Below are positions 10,201 to 17,841 of a stretch of 64,000 nt of DNA, piece after piece (the stretch's first letter is position 1; every line of letters starts with the position of its first letter). Below the pieces are notes generated by a model. The model ran no database searches. It had not been told where the DNA came from and was given only the letters and a program-made list of their open reading frames with translations. The DNA is from Dyadobacter chenwenxiniae. Its GTDB lineage: Bacteria > Bacteroidota > Bacteroidia > Cytophagales > Spirosomataceae. The stretch covers positions 2,666,001 to 2,730,000 of the forward strand of contig NZ_CP094997.1 of assembly GCF_022869785.1 (NCBI RefSeq), given 5' to 3'. The position numbers and the translations under genes were made by a program.

Positions 10201-10284
10201 CAACGCGATGTGACCAAAAAGGACAAAAATGATTGTAAAAATGGCGGGATAGCATATCCGGTCGCCCAAGTAAATTTTCTTCAT
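7210..10284 (-). CDS. SusC/RagA-family TonB-linked outer-membrane transporter
   Basis: The 1024-residue product is a TonB-dependent oligosaccharide importer. It has a signal peptide ending in IALFAQ, a CarboxypepD_reg-like domain (ITGTVRDMQGSPLPGVSLVV, residues about 34-110), the SusC signature (LNEVVVVGYGTQTKRELTGAV, near residue 110), a plug domain (LQGKLAGVQINQNSGQPGG; VLKDAASASLYGSRAANGVI), and a long barrel ending in the aromatic YTLGLNVNF. The length is normal for SusC. It is the first gene of the rhamnosidase locus and diverges from the AraC-type regulator at 10540, with about 255 bases between the two start codons. There is no FecR-like or extended anti-sigma-interacting domain, which agrees with control by the AraC protein. 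Confidence 0.95.
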   Translation of the reverse strand: MKKIYLGDRICYPAIFTIIFVLFGHIALFAQSRNITGTVRDMQGSPLPGVSLVVKDTQVGTITDVDGKFTIQASSGSTLTFSFVGYQTTSQEVDNADVLDIQLPTDETNLNEVVVVGYGTQTKRELTGAVASIKATEMKDIPATNISQRLQGKLAGVQINQNSGQPGGELSIRIRGAASINAGNNPLIVVDGFPTTSGLNVINPDAIESITVLKDAASASLYGSRAANGVILVTTKQAKNGQRNVQFSSFVGVQSVSDRGKPDLMNAPEFARFKKEYYEDAALYEGYTGGVPEQYRNPQQYGPNDGTNWFDVLLRTAAIQDYNLSFSTDAKTVQSVVHLGYNKQDGVMLNNSASRFTVRANNVFSISEKLRFGLNLGATHYVTNITPGLGEGRNIIQVAYLSDPTLKYRNDDGTYPIGFAPPGMFSTPNYYQVLKQTVNPAKYMVLMGNAYVDYQILKGLTFKSSININTSNDINRLFQPSTILGGPTPAASARGSYNTANYMSWLSENTLTYNKAFGNHNLEALVGYTTQKVTNENSNINGSQFPDNSIQWLNVAANRIGNVGASDYSLISYLGRLNYNFKGNYLVSLAFRSDGSSKFGPNNRYGTFPSASFGWVVSDEQFMKRYKFIDFFKVRASYGQVGNNNIGDYTYLAGVNPANYVLNNALASGRALAGIGNSNLTWETTTGYDFGVDLAFLNNRINVTYDYYKKKTDGLLYAIDIPVQSGYPAVTSNIGRFDFWGHEFAIDTRNIEGKFNWSTSFNISFNRNLVRKLGTNDAPIGGYQEYWDDNRTAVGNPIGLFYGYINTGVYMTQQEFESQPHGATSMVGTARFADISGPDGKPDGKIDINDRTFIGDPNPDFVYGMTNTLSYKKLDLSIVVAGTVGNDIADDAFQSTENIDGVFNVRKGVARRWRSEENPGDGIYPRTRAGTTADFRNFSTRQVFSGSYLAVKNITLGYLIPIGSKTTVKSVRAYFSTQNPFMLTKYPGMNPEVGLAGLNGLNLGRDFTAFPIARVYTLGLNVNF

Positions 10285-10539
10285 ACGGCAAAGGATTTAA
10301 GTTAGAATGGTAAGCTACAACAGCAATTTTCCGATTCTAAATTACACTTTGCTAATATGGCAAATCGCTAAAGATCTCGTATATTTATCAGAAAGTACAA
10401 AATAATGTTTGTTTATGGCAATTTGACGAAGTAATGAACGCAAAAAGATCAAAAAGTCCGTTGCGGGATATTTAATAGACTCAAAGTCTGTCGATATTCG
10501 CCGGCGGCCTTGTGTGAGAGGAAATTGAAGAAATCAATT
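10285..10539. promoter_or_regulatory. Shared divergent control region of susC and the AraC regulator gene
   Basis: This AT-rich region must hold the promoters of both divergent genes. Near the AraC side there is a small palindrome, AGACT-CAA-AGTCT at 10477-10489, a possible operator. Strings resembling the Bacteroidota -7 box (TAnnTTTG), such as TAATGTTTG around 10404-10412, have the wrong spacing, so I do not place a promoter precisely. Confidence 0.35.
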
Positions 10540-11421
10540 ATGACAAATAATTATATAAAATACTTAACCGTAGGAAAGACAGAGGAAGATTGGGGCATGT
10601 ACCTGACAACGGTAGGATATTCAAAAGTTGAACCGAATCAGCAATATCCCAATGAACCGCACCCTGATAGTCATAAACTAACATGGAACAGAGGAAGGAT
10701 CTTAAATGACTACTACGTCATATTCATAACCAAAGGCAAGGGTATATTTGAAGCAGAAAATCTGCACCCTACCGAAGTTACAGCCGGGCAATGTTTCTTT
10801 CTTTTCCCAGGGGTATGGCACCGCTACAAACCAGATTCAAAATCGGGCTGGGAAGAGTATTGGCTGGGTTTCAATGGTTATTATATTCAGCAACTGATGA
10901 AGAATCTTAGCTTCAATTCGGCCAAACCTTTCGTCGATATTAAATCCAACAAAGAAGTTATTGAGCTATTGCTTCGGATTTCTGACCGGGTTAAAATTGC
11001 CAACCTGGGTTATCACCAGCAGATAGCCGGCATCACCCTTCAGCTGCTGGGAATATTACATACTATATCGAAGTTTAAAGTTTATGATAACGATCCGGTT
11101 GGTCGATTGATCGCAAAAGCTGAATTTATCCTGCAAGAATCCCATGAAAAACAGGTGGACGTAGAGAATTTAGCTGGTCAGCTACCTATGAGCTATTCTG
11201 CATTCCGTAAAGCCTTCAAACGGATAACAGGTTTCTCGCCCAATCAATATCATCTGAACCTTCGCTTGTCGCGTGCGCGCGATTTGCTAATTAATACAAA
11301 TTTGAATATCAGCGAAATAACTTACCAGACAGGATTCGATTCTGTTTTTTATTTTTCAAAGGTGTTCAAGAAAAAAACTGGTATATCGCCTATGGCATAT
11401 AGAAAGCAAGCTATCACTTAA
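10540..11421 (+). CDS. AraC-family transcriptional regulator with N-terminal cupin sensor
   Basis: The protein has an N-terminal cupin-type sugar-sensing domain (residues about 15-160; FITKGKGIFEAENLHPTEVTAG, FLFPGVWHRYKPDSKSGWEEYW) and a C-terminal double helix-turn-helix (residues about 195-293; LAGQLPMSYSAFRKAFKRIT, ISEITYQTGFDSVFYFSKVFKKKTGISP). I prefer the ATG at 10540 (MTNNYIKYL), giving about 293 residues, because it fits the family N-terminus and lies behind the purine-rich GAGAGGAAATTGAAG. An upstream in-frame ATG at 10510 would add ten residues. It diverges from susC and is the natural regulator of the rhamnosidase locus, probably an activator responding to a released sugar such as rhamnose (inferred). 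Confidence 0.9.
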   Translation: MTNNYIKYLTVGKTEEDWGMYLTTVGYSKVEPNQQYPNEPHPDSHKLTWNRGRILNDYYVIFITKGKGIFEAENLHPTEVTAGQCFFLFPGVWHRYKPDSKSGWEEYWLGFNGYYIQQLMKNLSFNSAKPFVDIKSNKEVIELLLRISDRVKIANLGYHQQIAGITLQLLGILHTISKFKVYDNDPVGRLIAKAEFILQESHEKQVDVENLAGQLPMSYSAFRKAFKRITGFSPNQYHLNLRLSRARDLLINTNLNISEITYQTGFDSVFYFSKVFKKKTGISPMAYRKQAIT

Positions 11422-11792
11422 TGCCTTTAGTACATTTTAACATCAATCCTTGTTACTAAAATGAACAATTTATGCCTAAATAAACGTCATTGCCCATACA
11501 AATGATAGTTGGTGAAATTTCGTTTAAACGACCGAATTTTTAGACAACTCCAAGCAGTTACAAAATGAGCCTTATTTGTAAACTTCAAGAATCTTATGCA
11601 CGAAATTTCAGGATTACATTGCCGTGATATAAGTACGAATATTGGACCTTAGATTTTGCAAACATTATTTATCTCCCCAGAAGAAGTTTAGATCTCAAAG
11701 TAGGCGTTAGCAGATGGAAATAAGAGGTTCGCAGATTATTTTCTATCATCACGAGCATTCAAGGTAGTTTTGAGCCATAAAAGACTAGAATC
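11422..11792. other. Gene-free spacer of about 370 bases
   Basis: AT-rich sequence between the AraC gene and the CocE-type hydrolase gene. I see no open frame with a recognisable product, no tRNA and no strong hairpin. I looked here for the missing helix-turn-helix half of the LysR remnant at 13647 and did not find it. Confidence 0.5.
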
Positions 11793-13622
11793 ATGCGCAC
11801 CTTCCTGATAAGTTTTGCTCTCTTAAGTGGATTATTAAACCGTGACTTGGTTCATGCCCAAACAAGCCCCACTTTTACGTATACCTCTAAGAATGTAATG
11901 ATTCCTATGCGTGATGGCGTTAGGCTGTTCACTTCGATTTTTGTTCCCTCTCAACATCAAGACGATCTCCCGTTTCTAATGACGCGCACTCCATATGATG
12001 CTGTGCAATCCCATGACCCGAGTCACAATGACTACATAAAAGACATGGCAAGTGAAGGCTATATTTTTGTTTTTCAGGATATTAGAGGGCGGAATAAATC
12101 TGAGGGTAGATACGAGATGCTGCGACCTAGCTTAATCAACGGCCAAGTAGGAATAGATGAAAGTACAGATACTTATGATACAATTGATTGGCTCCTAAAA
12201 AACATTGTTGGAAACAATGGTAAAGTTGGTATGTACGGTATTTCGTATGATGGTTGGACCACATTAATGGGAATAATCCGGCCACATCCCGCGTTAAAAG
12301 CTGCATCACCACAGGCTTCTCCAGCAGACATGTTTCTGGGTGATGACTTTCACCATAATGGTGCTTTTCGGCTGAGTTATAGTTTCGAGTACGCATTTAG
12401 TCAAGAAGCCTCTAAGACCGACACACTTTTTCCATTCAATTATTATGACACCTTTGACTGGTACTTGCAGTTAGGACCACTTTCAAATGTTAATGGAAAA
12501 TACTTTCATAGCACCCTACCCTCGTGGAACAACTTTGTAAAACATCCAAACTACGATGGTTTTTGGCAGCGCCAATCTGCTACCGCTCGACTTAGTTCAA
12601 ACAATGTACCAATATTGAACGTGGCGGGTTGGTGGGATCAAGAGGATTTTTACGGCCCCCTATCCATATATCAGGCATTGGAAAAAATCGATAAAGATAA
12701 AATAAATCAACTGGTCATAGGCCCCTGGCATCATGGGCAATGGGCATATTGGCTCGGAGAAAAGCTAGGAAACATAAATTTTAATTCAAATACTGGTGAG
12801 ACCTTTCGAAAGGAGATTCAGGCTCCTTGGTTCGCCTACCATCTGAAAGGGAAAGGCAAAGGTTTCACCTCCGAAGCAGTAGTATTTCAAACAGGAAGCA
12901 ATCGTTGGCAACATTACGATAAGTGGCCACCAGCAGCAATGAGGGTGAAGAACCTATATATTCATGCAAATGGTAAACTATCATTTACAAAGCCCACCAA
13001 TAAAAATGATGCGTATGATTATTACATTTCAGATCCATCGCATCCAGTCCCATACAGGAACAGGCCTATCGAACCGACAAATTCCAAAGATTCCAGGTGG
13101 CGAGCTTGGTTAACCGAAGACCAGCGTTTTGTAAAAGACCGTCCAGATGTCCTTAGTTGGCAGACTGATCCACTTGAAGATGATTTAACGGTAACGGGCC
13201 GTATCTTGGCTAACCTATATGCTGCTACTTCTGGGAGCGATGCTGACTGGATCGTTAAGCTGATAGATGTTTATCCAGAAAATATCCCTGTTGAACCTAC
13301 GATGGGTGGATACGAATTAATGGTTGCCAATGAAGTCTTTCGTGGTCGTTATAGGAAAAGCTTTGAATCACCGCAACCAATTAAACCGAATCAAGTGAAT
13401 CTGTACCCGATTGATTTGCACCAGATTGATCATGTTTTCAAAAAAGGTCACCGAGTTATGGTCCAGGTTCAAAGTAGTTGGTTTCCCCTAATTGATCGCA
13501 ATCCACAATCATATGTTCCTTCAATTTTCACGGCCAAACAGTCTGATTACAAATCAGCCATCCATAAAATCAGTCGATCGGAGCGCTTCCCAACCCACAT
13601 ACAGTTGCAGGTAACAGAATAA
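11793..13622 (+). CDS. CocE/NonD-family (X-Pro dipeptidyl-peptidase S15-like) secreted hydrolase
   Basis: The 609-residue secreted serine hydrolase has a signal peptide (MRTFLISFALLSGLL...HAQ), an alpha/beta-hydrolase core beginning VMIPMRDGVRLFTSIFVP, the oxyanion segment FVFQDIRGRNKSEGR, and the nucleophile elbow GMYGISYDGW with Ser151. The acid and base lie near WWDQEDFYGP and GPWHHGQW. The C-terminal jelly-roll domain of the PepX_C type starts near residue 410. Family members cleave peptides after proline, alpha-amino-acid esters (some make or break beta-lactam side chains), or cocaine-like esters; the substrate here is unknown. The gene ends 25 bases before the remnant of a LysR gene, so it may have arrived by an insertion that removed that gene's 5' end. 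Confidence 0.87.
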   Translation: MRTFLISFALLSGLLNRDLVHAQTSPTFTYTSKNVMIPMRDGVRLFTSIFVPSQHQDDLPFLMTRTPYDAVQSHDPSHNDYIKDMASEGYIFVFQDIRGRNKSEGRYEMLRPSLINGQVGIDESTDTYDTIDWLLKNIVGNNGKVGMYGISYDGWTTLMGIIRPHPALKAASPQASPADMFLGDDFHHNGAFRLSYSFEYAFSQEASKTDTLFPFNYYDTFDWYLQLGPLSNVNGKYFHSTLPSWNNFVKHPNYDGFWQRQSATARLSSNNVPILNVAGWWDQEDFYGPLSIYQALEKIDKDKINQLVIGPWHHGQWAYWLGEKLGNINFNSNTGETFRKEIQAPWFAYHLKGKGKGFTSEAVVFQTGSNRWQHYDKWPPAAMRVKNLYIHANGKLSFTKPTNKNDAYDYYISDPSHPVPYRNRPIEPTNSKDSRWRAWLTEDQRFVKDRPDVLSWQTDPLEDDLTVTGRILANLYAATSGSDADWIVKLIDVYPENIPVEPTMGGYELMVANEVFRGRYRKSFESPQPIKPNQVNLYPIDLHQIDHVFKKGHRVMVQVQSSWFPLIDRNPQSYVPSIFTAKQSDYKSAIHKISRSERFPTHIQLQVTE

Positions 13623-13646
13623 TATCAGATGACTCAATGCCGGTAA

Positions 13647-14370
13647 GCGGGAAAAGTTTTTCTTACGGATGCCAAACGAATCCTGCAACTGTCTGATAAA
13701 GCAGTCCGCAGTGCCCGGCAGGTCGGGGCCCAGCAGCAGGTAATTAGCTGAGGGGTTTTTAAACTGATACTTCCTGAGCGTATAATGGGAATGCTCAATC
13801 TTTTTTCAGCCCACTTCCCGCTGTTAGAGATTAAAATAGTTGAGCTTCCAAACCCGGTCCAGGTTCAGCTTAGCGTAGCTAATGAGCAAATTGACTTAGG
13901 TTTAAGCGTACTGCCGCTGGTTAGTGAAGGACTGATAGCCAACCAATACACCCAAGCTGATTATACAATCCTGATGAACCGGGAGCATCATTTGGCTGGA
14001 CAAAAGGCTTCAAATTAGCTGCGCTAAAAAAGAAAAGTGGATTGACCATGGACCAGAAGCAGGGCTCTTTTACGGGCAACTGGAAGAAGTTTGTCGTAAA
14101 GCGGGTTTTCACCGAGAAAGCAACATGGCGCAGTATGTGCCATCGTTTGAACTACTAAAAAGCATGGTTAGGTCTGGAAAAGGGATTGCCTTTATACCGG
14201 CATCTCTTGATTTGAAGCAGGAAAGCAATCTCATTTCCATGCCTATTGTAAATCCCGATGGAACACCATTTAAAGAGATTGTGATTAAGCATGTTCTTGT
14301 TCACAAATCAGAACAGCCTTCACCGCTGGTACAAGCTCTGAGTGGCCTTTTGAAATCCCAGATTCGCTAG
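13647..14370 (+). pseudogene. LysR-family regulator remnant lacking its DNA-binding half
   Basis: Translation from 13647 gives AGKVFLTDAKRILQLSDKAV, the linker helix that follows the helix-turn-helix in LysR proteins, then an in-frame TGA, then the effector domain (MGMLNLFSAHFPLLEIKIVE, IDLGLSVLP). A one-base frameshift near 14000-14020 moves the reading frame. The new frame reads GLFYGQLEEVCRKAGFH and continues with VPSFELLKSMVRSGKGIAFIP to a stop at 14370. The roughly 60 N-terminal residues with the helix-turn-helix are absent: a stop lies directly upstream and the CocE gene ends at 13622. Three independent lesions (N-terminal deletion, nonsense, frameshift) make this a dead gene. Confidence 0.85.
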
Positions 14371-14607
14371 AATTTTGAACGCTTGGTTTAAATTTATGTA
14401 CAATGATTTTAACAACTGGGAAAAGTACATTTTAACCCAGGTACTGACAAAGTTTTATGAACTTCAAATACCAATAGTAGCCTTGCTTCACGGATTTTAG
14501 CTTTATTGAAGAGTGTTTGTTGGATTTCATTTTAACCACCGTTGGCGTTGCACAACTCTCAAAATGACATTTAACTAGTTGCGATGACGAGAGAATATTT
14601 GGATATG

Positions 14608-15279
14608 CTATTTAAATTTTTGAAGATGAGCTTCGATCTGAGCATCTCGCACAGATATCATATTCTTTGAATCGTTAGTAAGTTCATGGTTGAGCGCTAC
14701 ATCCGTTTCGAGACTTGTATGTCTGTAGAGTGGCGATGGATTGTACTCGACAAGCAATTGAATTCTTCTAGCCTCATGAGGCCGGGCAATTTTATTGACG
14801 AAGTAAAAGCCTAGATCGATTCCTGCTGTTACCCCGCCGCAGGAGATAATATTACTGTCTTCGACAATACGCTCGTCAACTACAATGGCACCAAACTTTT
14901 CAAGGGCCTGGTACGCGTTCCTGTTAGTTGTCACTTTCTTATCAAAGAGAAGTCCACAGAACGCTAGAATTAGCGAACCTGTACATACTGTGAGAACAAA
15001 ACCGGCTTTTTTACAGACTGCCTCGACGATTCGAAGGTTATCTTCACTTTTATAAAATTCTATCTGCCCACGACCTCCCGGAATAAGAAGGACATCCAAT
15101 TTCGTCTTCACCGTCAATATCAGAGAAGGCTCGACGAAGAGCTTGTTTCCAACATCGATCGGGCCTGGCAAACAGGCAACATTTTGAACATCCCATGCTT
15201 TAACTCGGTCTAAAATATCCATTGGACCGAACGCATCTAAGGCAGTCACTTAGTCATAAAGCAGGATCCCAATTTTCAT
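14608..15279 (-). pseudogene. DJ-1/PfpI-family protein (isonitrile hydratase-like) with a nonsense codon at position 10
   Basis: From the ATG at 15279 the frame reads MKIGILLYD, then TAA (15252-15250), then VTALDAFGPMDIL. The family consensus here is MKIGxLLYDxVTALDxxGP, so one sense codon has become a stop. The rest of the frame (from a GTG at 15249, 213 residues) is intact and has the DJ-1 fold marks: LLIPGGRG, the cysteine elbow VCTGSLIL, SCGGVTAGIDLGFYFV and an amidotransferase-like end. Intact relatives are cytoplasmic and include isonitrile hydratases and carbonyl-detoxifying enzymes. Restart at the GTG could in principle give a protein without the first beta strand, but loss of function is more likely. 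It lies among two other broken genes. Confidence 0.8.
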
Positions 15280-15316
15280 GAATTTGTGATATCAGAATTT
15301 ATAAAGTAAACCATCA

Positions 15317-15612
15317 TTAAATATGGCCATGCCATTCATATTCAAAGCGAACTGCTATACGGGTTGTCTGTAAATGCCCAAAGTTCTTTTTTAAGCTTGC
15401 AGTCAAGTTCTTTCTCCCATTTGTTTACTAAAAATACTTTGACTTCTTCACGGCCCGAGATAAATTCCGACCGATTGCGCCATTCTGTATTAAGGGTATA
15501 AGCCATGCATACTACTTCAGGATCGCGGCTATTCCATGCTTGCTCTGCAAGCATAACTTTCTTCACCGCTGAATCGTAGCTAAAACGGTGGTACTGGGTT
15601 TTTAATTTCCAT
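15317..15612 (-). pseudogene. DUF1348 (NTF2-like) gene broken by two frameshifts
   Basis: From an ATG at 15612 the frame reads MEIKNPVPPF and stops at TAG. Dropping one T from the TTTT run restores SYDSAVKKVMLAEQAWNSRD, the conserved DUF1348 start. The frame then runs through AYTLNTEWRNRSEFISGREE and WEKELDCKLKKELWAFTDN. A second one-base shift at a CCC run is needed to read RIAVRFEYEWHGHI before a stop at 15317. Intact members are about 150 residues, so the C-terminal third is also missing. The family is a small cytoplasmic NTF2 fold of unknown function. The lesions sit at homopolymers, so sequencing error should be excluded, but the missing C-terminus supports real decay. Confidence 0.8.
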
Positions 15613-15671
15613 CACTTCATTTGATTTATTTGTTATTTGCAAAAAGTCCGGCAGTATCACACCCAAATATC

Positions 15672-16640
15672 TTATTTTGGAAGGGTGGAGAGAAACTTCA
15701 GTATTTCATTTCCTATCTCCTGTACATGGGTTTCTAACGCAAAGTGGCCAGTATCATAAAATTTTACTGTTGCGTCAGGAATATCTTTTTTATAGGCCTC
15801 AGCTCCGGCTGGAAGAAAAAATGGATCTTTATTTCCCCATACAGCAAGCAATTTGGGTTTATTGGCTCTAAAATACTTTTGAAACGATGGATACAGATCA
15901 ACATTTGTTTTATAGTCTTTCAACAGGTCAAGCTGAATTTCTGCAGATTCTGGCCTATCCAGAAAATGCTGATCCAAAATGTAAGCTTCGGGGGCTACAA
16001 GCGATGAATCGGTAACACCAGTAAAATACTGGAATTCTGTTCCCTCCTTGCTATAAAAAGACCTTAGCGCATCTCTATTTTCCTGGGTGTCATTTTCCCA
16101 ATATTTCTGGATTGGATTCCACCCCGTACTCAGTCCTTCTACATAGGCATTGCCATTCTGTGAAATAATCCCCGTAATTTTCTTTGGATTTGCAAGTGCC
16201 AGACGAAATCCGGTTGGTGCACCATAATCGAATACATAAATTGCAAACCTTTTTAAACCTAATTCATCTATAAAACCCTGCATTGTTTTGGCCAGATTTT
16301 CAAAAGTATAGGTATAAGTTGTACGATCTGGCAAATCAGTATTTCCAAATCCAGGAATATCAGGGGCTATAACGTGATATTTTTTGTTCAGCATTGGTAT
16401 CAGATCCCGGAACATATGGGATGATGTTGGATAACCATGCAATAATAATATTGTGGGTGCTCCTGCCGGGCCTGACTCTCTATAAAATACGCCAAGTCCG
16501 TTTACATTTACTTTGCGGTGATGTACAACTCCAACTTCTAAAGCAGGACTTGTTTTAACTGTGTTTGATTGTGCCATAATTTCTGTTCTCCCTAATAAGC
16601 CAGTCAGGATTATCGTTAAGGCTATTTTTAGATTTTTCAT
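15672..16640 (-). CDS. Secreted alpha/beta hydrolase of the epoxide hydrolase/haloalkane dehalogenase type
   Basis: The 322-residue product has a signal peptide (MKNLKIALTIILTGLLGRTEIMAQ), an oxyanion segment LLLHGYPTSSHMFRD with the HGxP motif of epoxide hydrolases, APDIPGFGNTD, and the nucleophile elbow YVFDYGAPTG with Asp138 in place of Ser. An Asp nucleophile marks the epoxide hydrolase and haloalkane dehalogenase branch. The catalytic His lies in YDTGHFALETH, and the cap region covers about residues 165-255. It acts in the periplasm on an unknown epoxide, halide or ester. It diverges from the LysR gene at 16728 (about 87 bases between starts), which probably controls it. Confidence 0.85.
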   Translation of the reverse strand: MKNLKIALTIILTGLLGRTEIMAQSNTVKTSPALEVGVVHHRKVNVNGLGVFYRESGPAGAPTILLLHGYPTSSHMFRDLIPMLNKKYHVIAPDIPGFGNTDLPDRTTYTYTFENLAKTMQGFIDELGLKRFAIYVFDYGAPTGFRLALANPKKITGIISQNGNAYVEGLSTGWNPIQKYWENDTQENRDALRSFYSKEGTEFQYFTGVTDSSLVAPEAYILDQHFLDRPESAEIQLDLLKDYKTNVDLYPSFQKYFRANKPKLLAVWGNKDPFFLPAGAEAYKKDIPDATVKFYDTGHFALETHVQEIGNEILKFLSTLPK

Positions 16641-16727
16641 TTTTTCCTTTTTTTATTCAAAAGTAAACCTGACATTTAATCATTCAAAATGATTTATAAA
16701 GATACCATATATCTCAGTTTAAGATTT

Positions 16728-17612
16728 ATGAACACGAATGACCTTAATTTATTTGAAGCCGTTGCACATTATGCCAGTTTTACAAAGGCTGCTGAAGCTA
16801 TGTTTACAGTTCAATCAAATGTAACTACCCGTATAAAAAATTTGGAAGAGGAGTTTGGCGCACTGCTTTTTACCAGAAACAACCGCAAGGTCGAATTAAC
16901 TCCGGAAGGTGAAAAACTGATTCGCTATACCAAGCAAATCAACCATATTTTGGATGAGGCAAAAAGGTCGATTGGTAAAAGTGACATCGTAAAGGGCCAG
17001 ATTAAAATTGGATTTTTGGAAACCATGATGACCCTGAAAGGGCCTGAACTTGTTAATGAACTTGCCTCTAAATTCCCATTTGTTGACCTTGATTTTAGAT
17101 CCGCGATGAGTGCCAGCCTAATTAGTGATGTGTTGAATTATAAACTAGATGCAGCATTTATTCCTGCTCCTCTTGACATTCCTGAACTTGAACAAATTAG
17201 AATAAAGGAGGAACAGGTCGTAATTGTTGCTCCTGCAGATTGTGAAAACCTGGATATTCTACTTAAAAAAAACCCGCTTAAAACAATAGTTTTCGATCAA
17301 GGCTGCGTCTTTAGAGCTAAACTTGACTCTTGGCTTGTAAGCAAAGGTATTGCCCAATATCATAAAACAGTAATGAATTCCATTGAAGGCGTTGTAAATT
17401 TCATTGAATCCGGTATTGGATTTAGTGTTATGCCAGAAGAAATCATAAGTACTTTTTATGGTAATAGAAATATAAAAACATTCCCTCTGCCAAAGGAGTT
17501 GGGCCTTATGACAACAATTTTGGTCTACAGAAAAGATGTGCCGCTTTCACCTGCTTTAAAAGCCTTTATCAGCATTAGTGGCGGAACAAAAAGTAACAAC
17601 GGCGATAAATAA
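16728..17612 (+). CDS. LysR-family transcriptional regulator
   Basis: A standard LysR protein of about 294 residues from the ATG at 16728 (MNTNDLNLFEAVAHYASF). An upstream in-frame ATG at 16689 would add 13 unusual residues. The winged helix-turn-helix covers residues about 4-63 (SFTKAAEAMFTVQSNVTTRI, LEEEFGALLFTRNNRKVELT). The periplasmic-binding-like effector domain follows (QIKIGFLETMMTLKGPELVN; LDAAFIPAPLDI; ESGIGFSVMPEEI). It is divergent from the alpha/beta hydrolase gene, the usual arrangement for a LysR regulator that both represses itself and activates its neighbour. The effector is unknown. Confidence 0.92.
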   Translation: MNTNDLNLFEAVAHYASFTKAAEAMFTVQSNVTTRIKNLEEEFGALLFTRNNRKVELTPEGEKLIRYTKQINHILDEAKRSIGKSDIVKGQIKIGFLETMMTLKGPELVNELASKFPFVDLDFRSAMSASLISDVLNYKLDAAFIPAPLDIPELEQIRIKEEQVVIVAPADCENLDILLKKNPLKTIVFDQGCVFRAKLDSWLVSKGIAQYHKTVMNSIEGVVNFIESGIGFSVMPEEIISTFYGNRNIKTFPLPKELGLMTTILVYRKDVPLSPALKAFISISGGTKSNNGDK

Positions 17613-17798
17613 AGATTTCACATTCAATTCGCAATGTCGAATTGGTGGGCATCTGATTACTCTGCATTATATTCTGGAAACAAAGCGGGAGTCAATGTAG
17701 ATTGACGATCTTCTTCGCTCGATTTGATGGGTTATACTATCCAGGCCAAGCCCAAAATAAAGGGCAATGAATTTTTCATTTTTTACGAATTTAAAGGT

Positions 17799-17821
17799 CC
17801 GGCAGCCATGACAGCCGCCGG
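17799..17821 (-). terminator. Weak GC-rich hairpin downstream of the second susD
   Basis: CCGGC at 17799-17803 pairs with GCCGG at 17817-17821, just past the SusD stop on the minus strand. The following minus-strand bases are ACCTTTAAATT, a poor U-run. It may end the SusCD transcript, but the signal is weak. Confidence 0.3.
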
Positions 17822-17841
17822 AAATGAATGCCGGGTTAGAA

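Noticed and set aside
14528..14542. ATTTTAACCACCGTT, which also occurs at the left edge of repeat copy 1
   Set aside because: The match is only 15 bases and does not continue; one or two such matches are expected by chance in 64 kb.
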